From positions 1 through 8,252 of the forward strand of contig JAIXRT010000230.1 of assembly GCA_027485075.1 (NCBI GenBank): a stretch of DNA of 8,252 bases. Direction: 5' to 3'. Positions 1-6,806 of the stretch are shown here, piece by piece. Below the pieces are notes generated by a model. That model was not told the origin of the DNA and searched no databases. It saw only the letters and a list, made by a program, of their open reading frames with translations. Source of the DNA: Cytophagaceae bacterium. Its GTDB lineage: Bacteria > Bacteroidota > Bacteroidia > Cytophagales > Spirosomataceae. Each line of letters opens with the position of its first letter. Position 1 is the first letter of the stretch. Position numbers and translations under genes: made by a program.

Positions 1-2
1 AC

Positions 3-1025
3 CTTGGATTTGTCTTGATTAATGTTGAAATCCTGGAAATTATCGTCGATGGCCTATTCGGAACACACCGAATTTTCGCCCCATTTCTGGGAAGTTTTTA
101 CCCATTCATAATTAATTTTTTTGAAATCCTCGCAGGTGGGGTAGTCGTGGCATGTGTTGTATTTATCGTCCGTCGCTTAAGTCATCAAGTAAAGCGCCTA
201 AGCCCAGCAAGTCATCGCGAATTAAATGGATTCCCAATTAAAGATGCCATGCTTATTTTGATCATTGAATTGGTACTCATGTCAGCACTTTACGTCATGA
301 ACGCGGCAGATGCTGGGCAATCATTCATCATTTCAAAACACCTGAAGCCTTGGTTGCCACAAGATAATTTGCACCTTATTGAGCAAACAGCCTGGTGGAT
401 TCATATCATTGGCATATTGCTGTTCGCGCTTTATGTAACTTATTCAAAGCATCTGCACATCTTCTTCGCCTTCCCGGCCGTGTATTATTCCAAAATTGAC
501 TCAATTAGCCAAATGGATGCCATGCCACATGTGACAAACGAGGTGAATATCATGTTGGGTAAACCTGGTGATGCCAGTAATCCTGATTTGAAATTTGGCG
601 CACAAGACATCAAAGATCTCACCTGGAAAAATGCACTCGATGCCTACAGTTGTACTGAATGTGGGCGCTGTACGGAGCAATGCCCTGCAAATCAAACTGG
701 GCGCGCGCTCTCACCGCGTAAAATCATGATGGATACGCGCGACAGATTAGAAGAACTTCAAAAAGATCCACAATCCACGAACGTTCTTCTTGGAAACTAC
801 ATTACTCCAGAAGAATTGCGCGCTTGTACCACCTGCCAAGCTTGCGTGGAAGCTTGCCCAATTCAACTCTCCCCACTAGACATTATCCTCGAATTACGCC
901 GCTTTCAAATTATGGAGCAATCTGATGCACCAGGAGCATGGAATTCGATGTTTGCCAATATAGAAACGAATCAGGCCCCTTGGAAATTCAATCCAAGCGA
1001 CCGACTAAATTGGGCTAAATCATGA
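3..1025 (+). CDS. Membrane-bound (Fe-S)-binding oxidoreductase subunit with two 4Fe-4S clusters (5' partial)
   Basis: Electron-transfer subunit, probably in the inner membrane with its ferredoxin domain in the cytoplasm. Hydrophobic segments occupy the N-terminal half (near nt 90-170, 245-300 and 385-490). The last has a His followed by an H-x-H, possible heme ligands as in HdrE/DsrM/NarI-type cytochromes. The C-terminal part has two classic CxxCxxCxxxCP motifs, with cysteine codons at 651, 660, 669, 681 and at 825, 834, 843, 855, so two 4Fe-4S clusters are expected. The frame is open to the left edge (L-G-F-V-L-I-N-V-E), and family members in Bacteroidota carry roughly 70-80 more N-terminal residues. 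The TTG at 15 is therefore not a real start. The stop overlaps the next gene's ATG (ATGA, 1022-1025). Its natural partner is the CCG-domain protein at 2865-3638. The donor and acceptor are unknown. Confidence 0.9.
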   Translation, partial: LGFVLINVEILEIIVDGLFGTHRIFAPFLGSFYPFIINFFEILAGGVVVACVVFIVRRLSHQVKRLSPASHRELNGFPIKDAMLILIIELVLMSALYVMNAADAGQSFIISKHLKPWLPQDNLHLIEQTAWWIHIIGILLFALYVTYSKHLHIFFAFPAVYYSKIDSISQMDAMPHVTNEVNIMLGKPGDASNPDLKFGAQDIKDLTWKNALDAYSCTECGRCTEQCPANQTGRALSPRKIMMDTRDRLEELQKDPQSTNVLLGNYITPEELRACTTCQACVEACPIQLSPLDIILELRRFQIMEQSDAPGAWNSMFANIETNQAPWKFNPSDRLNWAKS

Positions 1026-1993
1026 AAAAATTATTACTCGTACTTGTCGGCCTAACCGCCTTATACTTCCTTGGACCACATCCAGACGCCCCAGTAATCA
1101 ATGGGCCTAGTTGGACCGACATCCCTAATGAACCTCGTGAAATCGCCAACTACCTGCATGCCAAAGAAGCTACAAATCGTAATTTAAAGCCGGATAATCA
1201 GGGACAAATTATTTGGGCCGATTCTGCCAATCCACAAAAAACGAAAAAGGTCTTCCTTTATGTTCACGGATTTTCGGCCTCTCCGATGGAAGGTAATCCC
1301 TTACATAAAGAAGTGGCGAAAGCTTTTGGGGCAAATTTAGTGCTTGCCCGTGTGGAAGACCATGGGGAATTCCCAACCGACTCCACCATGGCCAAAGCTA
1401 CAGCAGATAGATTCTACCAAAGTGTCGAAAATTATTATGCCATTGCGAAGAAATTAGGAGATGAAGTAGTCGTATTAGGAACGTCATTCGGAGGAGCGAT
1501 GTCGCTGGTTTTAGCCACTCGCCATCCCGAAATTAAGGCCCTCATGCTCTATGGGCCATGTATTGCGATCAAAGATCCTACTGCACCGCTTGTTGACAAT
1601 CCTTGGGGATTACAACTTGCCCGTGCCGTTATGCGCAGCGACTTCCGGGATATCCCTTCGGTAAGTTCGGGCCACACGAGCTTTTGGAGTTTGCATTACC
1701 GCCTGGAAGGTATCGTCGCGATTCAAAATTTCTTGACGCATGAAATGACGGATGAAGTTTTTGCTCAAGTGAAAGTACCTGTATATTTAGCCTATTATTA
1801 TCAAGATGAGGCTCATCAAGATAATGTTGTTTCGGTACAAGCCATGCGCGATATGTTCCCTAAATTAGGGAGCAAAATCAAAAAAGAACAAGCATTTCCG
1901 CTTTCTGGTTACCACGTAATTACCTCTGATATTCTGGGTAAGCGGGTTGATTTGCCTATAAAAGCATCCGTAGATTTTATTAAGCAACTATGA
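1022..1993 (+). CDS. Alpha/beta hydrolase with N-terminal membrane anchor or signal sequence
   Basis: 323-residue serine hydrolase, probably an esterase or lipase-like enzyme of unknown substrate. Residues 2-18 are hydrophobic after a Lys-Lys pair, so the enzyme is exported or anchored, with the catalytic domain facing the periplasm. Visible hydrolase marks are the HGFSASP oxyanion-hole segment (His82-Gly83), the nucleophile elbow G-T-S-F-G with Ser155, a likely acid Asp267 before N-V-V-S, and a likely catalytic His298 in G-Y-H-V. The family fold is clear and the triad order is normal. The acid residue is assigned by position only, and Asp262 is an alternative. The gene starts inside the stop of the preceding Fe-S gene and ends inside the start of the desaturase gene, which suggests translational coupling. 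A lipid or ester substrate shared with the desaturase next door is inference. Confidence 0.88.
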   Translation: MKKLLLVLVGLTALYFLGPHPDAPVINGPSWTDIPNEPREIANYLHAKEATNRNLKPDNQGQIIWADSANPQKTKKVFLYVHGFSASPMEGNPLHKEVAKAFGANLVLARVEDHGEFPTDSTMAKATADRFYQSVENYYAIAKKLGDEVVVLGTSFGGAMSLVLATRHPEIKALMLYGPCIAIKDPTAPLVDNPWGLQLARAVMRSDFRDIPSVSSGHTSFWSLHYRLEGIVAIQNFLTHEMTDEVFAQVKVPVYLAYYYQDEAHQDNVVSVQAMRDMFPKLGSKIKKEQAFPLSGYHVITSDILGKRVDLPIKASVDFIKQL

Positions 1994-2865
1994 CACCGCA
2001 ATTAATTCTATACGCAGTACCGTTTTTTCTCATCACGGTTTTGTTTGAATCTTGGGTTGCCTACAAGCAACATCGGGATTTTATTGAGGCCAAAGACTCC
2101 CTAACTTCCATCGGATTAGGTCTCGGAAATTTGGCTGTAGGTACGGTAACCAAGGGCCTCGCATTCGTTACCTATTTCTATGTGTATGATCACTGGCGCA
2201 TAGCAGATTTTCAATTTAATTGGTGGCCTGTCTGGGTATTCGCCTTTTTGGGAGAGGATTTTACTTATTATTGGGTACACCGTATTTCACATGAAATTCG
2301 GTTTTACTGGGCCTCCCACATGGTACACCATTCGTCACCTAAATACAATTTAGCTGCTGCTTTACGCCAAACATGGACTGGCAGTGTGACCGGAGGATTT
2401 CTTTTTTGGGCCTGGCTTCCGCTTGTAGGAGTGCATCCGTTTATCGTATTCTTTTTCCAACAAACCAGCCTGCTATACCAATATTGGATTCATACAGAGT
2501 TTATTCAAAAAATGCCTAACTGGTTTGAACAATTCTTCAATACTCCCTCGCATCACCGGGTGCATCATGGAACGGATTTAGACTATTTAGATACGAATTA
2601 TGCCGGCGTGCTCATTATTTGGGATCGTATTTTTGGATCATTTAAAGCTGAAGAGGCTCGTCCAAATTACGGTTTGACCAAACAGATTGAAAGCTATAAT
2701 CCTGCGAAGATTGCTTTTTATGAATGGGTGCAAATTGGCAAGGACCTCATGCATGCCAAAAGCATCAAGCAAGTATTTGGGTATCTTTTTGGCCCTCCCG
2801 GATGGAGCGATGATGGTAGCCGATTAACCGTGGAGCAAATGCGTGCATTACAAAAGAAAAAATAA
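1990..2865 (+). CDS. Sterol desaturase / fatty acid hydroxylase superfamily membrane protein
   Basis: 291-residue integral membrane di-iron oxygenase of the fatty acid hydroxylase superfamily. These enzymes use O2 and electrons to hydroxylate or desaturate lipid chains or sterols. The histidine clusters that bind the two irons are present: HRISH at 97-101, HMVHH at 110-114 and HRVHH at 189-193, with an extra His at 188 and His168 in W-I-H-T-E. Hydrophobic stretches lie near residues 4-25, 40-66, 75-95 and 131-160. The C-terminal tail after residue 215 is soluble and basic at its very end. Start and stop overlap the neighbours (ATGA at 1990, TAATG at 2863-2867). It is too long for a CrtZ-type carotene hydroxylase and no carotenoid gene is nearby. 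The substrate is unknown. A sphingolipid, ornithine lipid or ether lipid is possible but cannot be read from the sequence. Confidence 0.9.
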   Translation: MTPQLILYAVPFFLITVLFESWVAYKQHRDFIEAKDSLTSIGLGLGNLAVGTVTKGLAFVTYFYVYDHWRIADFQFNWWPVWVFAFLGEDFTYYWVHRISHEIRFYWASHMVHHSSPKYNLAAALRQTWTGSVTGGFLFWAWLPLVGVHPFIVFFFQQTSLLYQYWIHTEFIQKMPNWFEQFFNTPSHHRVHHGTDLDYLDTNYAGVLIIWDRIFGSFKAEEARPNYGLTKQIESYNPAKIAFYEWVQIGKDLMHAKSIKQVFGYLFGPPGWSDDGSRLTVEQMRALQKKK

Positions 2866-3638
2866 TGGAGCTTCAAATAACGACAATGGCCGAATGGGCC
2901 GCTCGAGGCGAAAGCCCAGAATACCTTTTTTGGGTAGGTTGTGCAGGTTCTTTTGATGACCGCCACAAAAAAGTAACTCGGGCCATGTGTGAAATTTTGA
3001 CCAAAGCCGAACTAAGTTTTGCGGTACTTGGGACTGAGGAATCATGTACCGGTGACCCCGCGCGCAGATCAGGAAACGAATTTCTTTTTCAAATGCAGGC
3101 CATGCAAAATATTGAAGTACTCAATATGTATGGTGTTAAAAAGATCGTGACTTCATGCCCCCATTGTTTCAATACACTGAAAAATGAATACCCTAGTTTA
3201 GGCGGCTCCTACGATGTAATTCACCATAGCCAATTATTAGCTGAGCTTTTGGCTTCAGGAAAAATTCAAGTCAATGAACATGCTGAGACCATCGCCTACC
3301 ATGATTCCTGTTATTTAAGTCGGGGAAATGGTATTGTGGAAGCACCTCGCGCCATCATTGCAGGTCTAAATAAAGACCTAAAGGAACTAAAGAGTTGTCG
3401 GACCAAAGGCCTCTGCTGCGGTGCCGGTGGTGCTCAAGTTTTCAAAGAACCAGAGCCCGGCGGACAAGATGTTCAGGTAAAACGGACCGAGGAAATTATC
3501 GAATCTGGGGTAAAAAAAGTAGCTTTGGCATGCCCTTTTTGTATGGTCATGTTGCAAGACGGACTAAACAAGACCGGCAAAGACCACGAAATTCAGTTGG
3601 TGGATTTAGCTGAACTTGTCCAACAAAGCATTCAATAA
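2865..3638 (+). CDS. (Fe-S)-binding protein with two CCG (cysteine-rich) domains, HdrB/LutA-like
   Basis: 257-residue soluble protein of the family that includes heterodisulfide reductase subunit B, LutA/YkgE and the C-terminal part of GlpC. Domain 1 has Cys26, Cys61 and Cys98-x-x-Cys101. Domain 2 has Cys149, Cys184-Cys185-Gly (a true CCG) and Cys223-x-x-Cys226, the spacing expected for binding a non-cubane or related Fe-S cluster. In domain 1 the CCG motif reads C-T-G (E-E-S-C-T-G-D-P), so one of its paired cysteines is Thr. From memory, Bacteroidota homologues share this. The protein should act at the cytoplasmic face with the membrane ferredoxin subunit encoded at 3-1025, passing electrons to or from a thiol/disulfide or organic substrate. 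Which substrate is not known; lactate (LutABC-like) and glycerol-3-phosphate are not supported because no LutB/C or GlpA/B is seen. The ATG overlaps the upstream TAA by one base. Confidence 0.92.
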   Translation: MELQITTMAEWAARGESPEYLFWVGCAGSFDDRHKKVTRAMCEILTKAELSFAVLGTEESCTGDPARRSGNEFLFQMQAMQNIEVLNMYGVKKIVTSCPHCFNTLKNEYPSLGGSYDVIHHSQLLAELLASGKIQVNEHAETIAYHDSCYLSRGNGIVEAPRAIIAGLNKDLKELKSCRTKGLCCGAGGAQVFKEPEPGGQDVQVKRTEEIIESGVKKVALACPFCMVMLQDGLNKTGKDHEIQLVDLAELVQQSIQ

Positions 3639-3640
3639 TC

Positions 3641-4120
3641 ATGTATATACCCTTTGAACAAATGCCAGACCATGCACGGGTTTGGATCTATCAAGCAAAT
3701 CGTCCACTTTCGTCCAGCGAATCTGAACGCATTAGCCAGACATTAGAGCAAGGCACAAAAGGGTGGGAAGCGCACGGTTCTCCACTGCAAGCCTCCTTTG
3801 AAATCCGCTTTAATCAAGTCGTTGTTGTCGCAGTCAATGAGTCAGTGAATCAGGCCTCAGGATGTTCGATCGATGCTTCGACGCGCTGGTTTAAAGAGCT
3901 AGCGGCCGAATTACATATAGATTTTTTTAATCGAGATTTAGCAGTTCTACGGGGAGACGCGTTGGCATTAATTCCCCTAGGTCAAATTAAATCTAACGTA
4001 GAATCTGGGAAGATACGTCCTGCCGACTTGATCATAAGGCCATTAATCGACCAAATTTCCAATTACCGCAGCGCATGGCTTTGCCCTGCAAACGAATCCT
4101 ATATCAGTAGACATTTTTAA
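3641..4120 (+). CDS. Conserved Bacteroidota protein of unknown function (often mislabelled ABC transporter ATPase)
   Basis: 159-residue soluble protein. Its opening M-Y-I-P-F-E-Q-M-P-D-H-A-R-V-W-I-Y-Q and the central S-G-C-S-I-D motif are recognisable from a family widespread in Bacteroidota that public databases often name 'ABC transporter ATPase'. I see no Walker A (GxxxxGKS/T), ABC signature or Walker B motif, so that name is not supported here. There is no signal peptide or membrane segment. The Cys of G-C-S-I-D (near residue 78) is the most striking candidate functional residue. The gene starts 2 nt after the CCG-domain gene and stops 1 nt before the methionine sulfoxide reductase gene, so it is almost certainly co-transcribed with these redox genes. 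A redox-linked or small-molecule-binding role is inference only. Confidence 0.85.
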   Translation: MYIPFEQMPDHARVWIYQANRPLSSSESERISQTLEQGTKGWEAHGSPLQASFEIRFNQVVVVAVNESVNQASGCSIDASTRWFKELAAELHIDFFNRDLAVLRGDALALIPLGQIKSNVESGKIRPADLIIRPLIDQISNYRSAWLCPANESYISRHF

Positions 4121-4121
4121 G

Positions 4122-4607
4122 ATGGCGGAAGATTTACATATACCTTCGGGCAGTCGGGCAGAAAAATACGCCGCATTATATCCTCAAATCGCAAGTTTAG
4201 TTCAAGATGAAACAGATTTGACGGCTAATCTGGCTAATATCGCCGCCGGATTAAAGGAGGTCTTTGGTTTCTTTTGGGTCGGTTTTTACCTTGTGAAAGA
4301 TAATCAATTAGTACTCGGTCCTTTTCAGGGACCTGTCGCCTGTACGCGAATTCCATTTCATAAAGGGGTATGTGGTCACGCATATACGACGGCTGAAACC
4401 ATTATCGTTCCTGACGTAGATGCCTTTCCAGGACATATCGCTTGTGCATCCGCATCTAAATCCGAGATTGTTTTACCTGTTAAAAATCAGGCAGGAGTCA
4501 TTACGATGGTATTGGACGTTGACTCAGATAGGCTCAACGATTTTTCGGAGATAGACCAACAAGGCCTCGAGAAAATACTTGGATTAATTAGCGAAGCTTG
4601 GCGATAA
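4122..4607 (+). CDS. msrC: GAF-domain free methionine-(R)-sulfoxide reductase (fRMsr)
   Basis: 161-residue, single GAF domain, full length for the family. fRMsr reduces the R epimer of free methionine sulfoxide to methionine in the cytoplasm, normally recycled by thioredoxin. All three redox cysteines of the family are present: Cys74 (C-T-R-I-P-F), Cys84 (G-V-C-G) and Cys108 (H-I-A-C). Their spacings of 10 and 24 residues match E. coli YebR/MsrC (Cys84, 94, 118). The E-I-V-L-P-V strand and the W-V-G-F-Y segment are also diagnostic. The gene starts 1 nt after the preceding stop and is the last gene of the + strand block. Its final 20 nt overlap, tail to tail, the end of the phosphatidylserine decarboxylase gene. 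The symbol follows E. coli usage; the function is confident. Confidence 0.93.
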   Translation: MAEDLHIPSGSRAEKYAALYPQIASLVQDETDLTANLANIAAGLKEVFGFFWVGFYLVKDNQLVLGPFQGPVACTRIPFHKGVCGHAYTTAETIIVPDVDAFPGHIACASASKSEIVLPVKNQAGVITMVLDVDSDRLNDFSEIDQQGLEKILGLISEAWR

Positions 4608-5247
4608 CCGTTTCGCTTCCCACAGGCTTATCCCCAATGTTCACACAGATTTCTGCGTCTAAAGGGAGGTAGATATCGATCCGACTTCCAAATTTGATAA
4701 AGCCAAATTCTTGTCCTTGAGTCACAGCATCCCCTTCTTTGACGTACCAACAAATACGTTTTGCCAGTGCACCAGCAATTTGACGGAATAAGATTTCGGT
4801 ACCATTTTCATGCTTGACTACGCACGTAGTACGTTCGTTCTCCGTACTTGACTTTGGATGCCATGCTACCAAATATTTCCCTGGGTGATACTTGAAATAC
4901 GTAACAATACCTGAGATAGGATTGAAATTCACGTGCACATTCAATGGTGACATAAAGATCGAAACTTGCTTACGTTTCCCTTTAAAATATTCAGGCTCCT
5001 CTACTTCTTCGATTACGACTACCTTTCCATCTGCAGGAGCAATGATGTGCTTGGGATTGATTTCTGTATGCCGTGCAGGTACACGGAAAAACTGAAGAAT
5101 GATTAAATAAAATAGGGAGGTAATGACTACGATTGCTTCACGTAAGTATGCATTTTCAGGAAAGAAATAAGCAACCAGCCCATTGATTACTAGGACAATA
5201 AGTAATGAACTAATTAAAAGTGATTTTCCTTCGCGGTGTAACGTCAT
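4588..5247 (-). CDS. psd: Phosphatidylserine decarboxylase proenzyme, short form
   Basis: 219-residue pyruvoyl enzyme that converts phosphatidylserine to phosphatidylethanolamine at the inner membrane. Family signatures are A-P-A-D-G-K-V-V, the I-F-M-S-P-L-N-V-H-V-N segment and F-G-S-R-I-D-I-Y. The G-S in this last motif (Ser188) is the expected self-cleavage site, giving a beta chain of about 187 residues and an alpha chain of about 32 residues carrying the pyruvoyl group. Two hydrophobic helices near residues 9-28 and 36-55 anchor the N terminus. Size and motifs fit the short 'archaetidylserine decarboxylase-like' Psd group common in Bacteroidota, not the longer E. coli form. ATG at 5247-5245; stop TAA at 4590-4588 inside the convergent fRMsr gene. 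No phosphatidylserine synthase gene is in the window. Confidence 0.95.
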   Translation of the reverse strand: MTLHREGKSLLISSLLIVLVINGLVAYFFPENAYLREAIVVITSLFYLIILQFFRVPARHTEINPKHIIAPADGKVVVIEEVEEPEYFKGKRKQVSIFMSPLNVHVNFNPISGIVTYFKYHPGKYLVAWHPKSSTENERTTCVVKHENGTEILFRQIAGALAKRICWYVKEGDAVTQGQEFGFIKFGSRIDIYLPLDAEICVNIGDKPVGSETVIAKLR

Positions 5248-5381
5248 AAGTCTATCCGTATTTTAAAGTTGCAAATTAGCCATTTTTGTTGAAAAATTTG
5301 GCATAAATTCTAGACCAATCGCTAAGAAACTTTTAAATAATAGGATAAAAAATTGCATTTTTGGTTTTTAAAAGTCTCTCT
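5248..5381. promoter_or_regulatory. Divergent intergenic region between psd and the membrane sensor-like gene
   Basis: 134 AT-rich bases separate two divergently read genes, so promoters for both directions must lie here or just inside the genes. No exact copy of the Bacteroidota sigma-A promoter (TTG, about 19 bases, TAnnTTTG) is visible. The nearest matches are TAATTTGC read leftward (plus-strand 5271-5278), which is one base short in the spacer and has no TTG at the right distance, and TAAATTCT read rightward at 5304-5311, downstream of a TTTG at 5285-5288. Neither is convincing. Neither gene has a strong Shine-Dalgarno sequence; GGATAG lies a few bases upstream of the psd ATG. Confidence 0.4.
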
Positions 5382-6806
5382 ATGCGGCAATGGCGGTTGT
5401 TATTATTCCTACTTGGTTGCTTATATCTAAGTCCAGCGCATGCTCAATATTTCAAATGGCGCGAGGCAAAATCTTCCCGATTTTACCGTCTAGATTTTGC
5501 TACGCAAGAAATTTTTCAATGCAGCGATGGTATTAATTGGGTGTTTGTTGCCAAAGCCACATTTAAGGATGTTATCCCAACCGATCTATTATCAACTGAT
5601 CGAGGCGTTAAAGAAATACCTACACCTAATACAACAAATCAGTTTTACTTAACCATTCATTGTACGGGACAAGTTTACAAGCTAAATAAAGTTACGTGGG
5701 AAATTCAACGCATCGATCGTACGTTTTTTCGTGGTGCAAACTGCACGTCATTCCAATTTAGTAGGAATGGCAAACTGTATTCATTTGGCGGCTATGGCTT
5801 TTGGCAATCAACCAATGTCATTAGCGAATTCAGTTTTAATGGTGGGGAGTGGTTAAGTATTCAAGCCGAAGGAGATATTCCCAAAGCTATCACGTTTAGT
5901 CCATCTGGGTATTCTCCGCAAAAAGATCGGTTTATAACGTTGGCAAATAGTAAAGCCAATGATACGGAGCAACACAATACACCGATTTACGATTGGAATA
6001 TTTACGAATACAATTTTGATAAAAAGGAATTTAAGGCTGTAGGGGTAGTTAATATGCCTGTCATGCGGGAATTTTTTTCCAAAGATATTGGCAAAAATTA
6101 TTTATTTAATGGGCGATATTTTTTGATGATTGACTTAGTCCAACAGGTCAACAATTTCGACTCTGTTCTTATTATTGATATACTTGATGGTTATAAGGTA
6201 TACAGATGGCGCAACCCCGAGCGGGTACACATTCGTGACGGTCGATCTGACGAAAGTTTAGAAAAATTGACACACTTAGTGGGAGACACACTTGTATATA
6301 CCAATTCCCCCACAAGTTATCCCTACAAGACTGCAGGATATTCGAAATTACCCATTGCTAAACTTTTAGCTGAGAGTGACTATTTAGGACCAATAACACA
6401 AGATACGTGGGTTAATGAGTTTTGGAAAATTGGAGTGATCGCACTCGGGTTCGTCGTATTTATTTTTTCGCTAACCCTTATCTCTGCCCTTCGAAAACGC
6501 CGTAAAAAACAGCAATTACAAATTCTATTAGGCGAAAATGAAAAACAATTCATGGATTTTATGCTGCTTAATTTCAGACAAGGCTATGTGTCCGGGCATC
6601 AAATAGTCGCGTTTTTTGGCAAACATAAAAGTTCACCAGAATCGCAACGCCAATTTCGAGCCAAGCTGTTTGATAACTTTACCAAGGCCATTGGTTTGAT
6701 CTATCCAGGAAAAGAAATCCTGGATATTCAAACGGATGAAAAGGACCAACGGATGTTAGTGTACCGACTACATGCGGATATGTATGATCGCTTAAGCCGA
6801 CTATAA
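5382..6806 (+). CDS. Exported single-pass membrane protein: Kelch-like periplasmic domain plus winged-helix-like cytoplasmic tail
   Basis: 474 residues; I do not recognise a named family. The ATG at 5382 gives a clean signal peptide (M-R-Q-W-R, hydrophobic 6-16, cleavage after A-H-A at 21). The upstream TTG at 5361 in the same frame would add seven residues before it and is less likely. Residues 22-345 are rich in beta strands and aromatics. A Kelch-like stretch at 130-158 (L-Y-S-F-G-G-Y-G-F-W through G-E-W) suggests a periplasmic beta-propeller. Residues 350-370 form one transmembrane helix followed by R-K-R-R-K-K, so the C terminus is cytoplasmic. Residues 385-474 resemble a winged-helix-like C-terminal domain I know from Bacteroidota regulators: a Q-R-x-x-R-x-K helix at 422-428, then D-E-K-D-Q-R at 452-457 and L-V-Y-R-L. 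This implies a membrane-spanning sensor or regulator; DNA binding is inference. It is divergent from psd and converges on the peptidase gene with a 6-nt overlap. Confidence 0.8.
   Translation: MRQWRLLLFLLGCLYLSPAHAQYFKWREAKSSRFYRLDFATQEIFQCSDGINWVFVAKATFKDVIPTDLLSTDRGVKEIPTPNTTNQFYLTIHCTGQVYKLNKVTWEIQRIDRTFFRGANCTSFQFSRNGKLYSFGGYGFWQSTNVISEFSFNGGEWLSIQAEGDIPKAITFSPSGYSPQKDRFITLANSKANDTEQHNTPIYDWNIYEYNFDKKEFKAVGVVNMPVMREFFSKDIGKNYLFNGRYFLMIDLVQQVNNFDSVLIIDILDGYKVYRWRNPERVHIRDGRSDESLEKLTHLVGDTLVYTNSPTSYPYKTAGYSKLPIAKLLAESDYLGPITQDTWVNEFWKIGVIALGFVVFIFSLTLISALRKRRKKQQLQILLGENEKQFMDFMLLNFRQGYVSGHQIVAFFGKHKSSPESQRQFRAKLFDNFTKAIGLIYPGKEILDIQTDEKDQRMLVYRLHADMYDRLSRL

Noticed and set aside
501..695. 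Small open frames on the opposite strand or in other frames (also at 2718-3045, 3395-3613, 4892-5095 and 7878-8081)
   Set aside because: Each lies inside a well-supported gene, shows no recognisable motif, and has the composition expected of a shadow frame.
1990..2865. Beta-carotene hydroxylase (CrtZ)
   Set aside because: The protein is far longer than CrtZ, has the sterol-desaturase histidine layout, and no carotenoid genes are adjacent.
3641..4120. ABC transporter ATPase
   Set aside because: No Walker A, Walker B or signature motif, and at 159 residues it is too short for an ABC nucleotide-binding domain.
4590..4617. Inverted repeat AGCGAA/TTCGCT as a bidirectional terminator
   Set aside because: Only 6 bp of stem around a 16-nt loop, no T-run on either side; likely chance.
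5361..5381. TTG at 5361 as the start of the sensor-like gene
   Set aside because: It adds seven residues before an otherwise ideal signal peptide that begins at ATG 5382, and nothing resembling a ribosome binding site favours the TTG.
5382..5444. Lipoprotein signal (Cys13 in L-L-G-C) in the sensor-like protein
   Set aside because: Leu at the -2 position is a poor lipobox fit, and the hydrophobic stretch continues past the Cys to a good A-H-A signal peptidase I site; the protein also has a C-terminal transmembrane helix.
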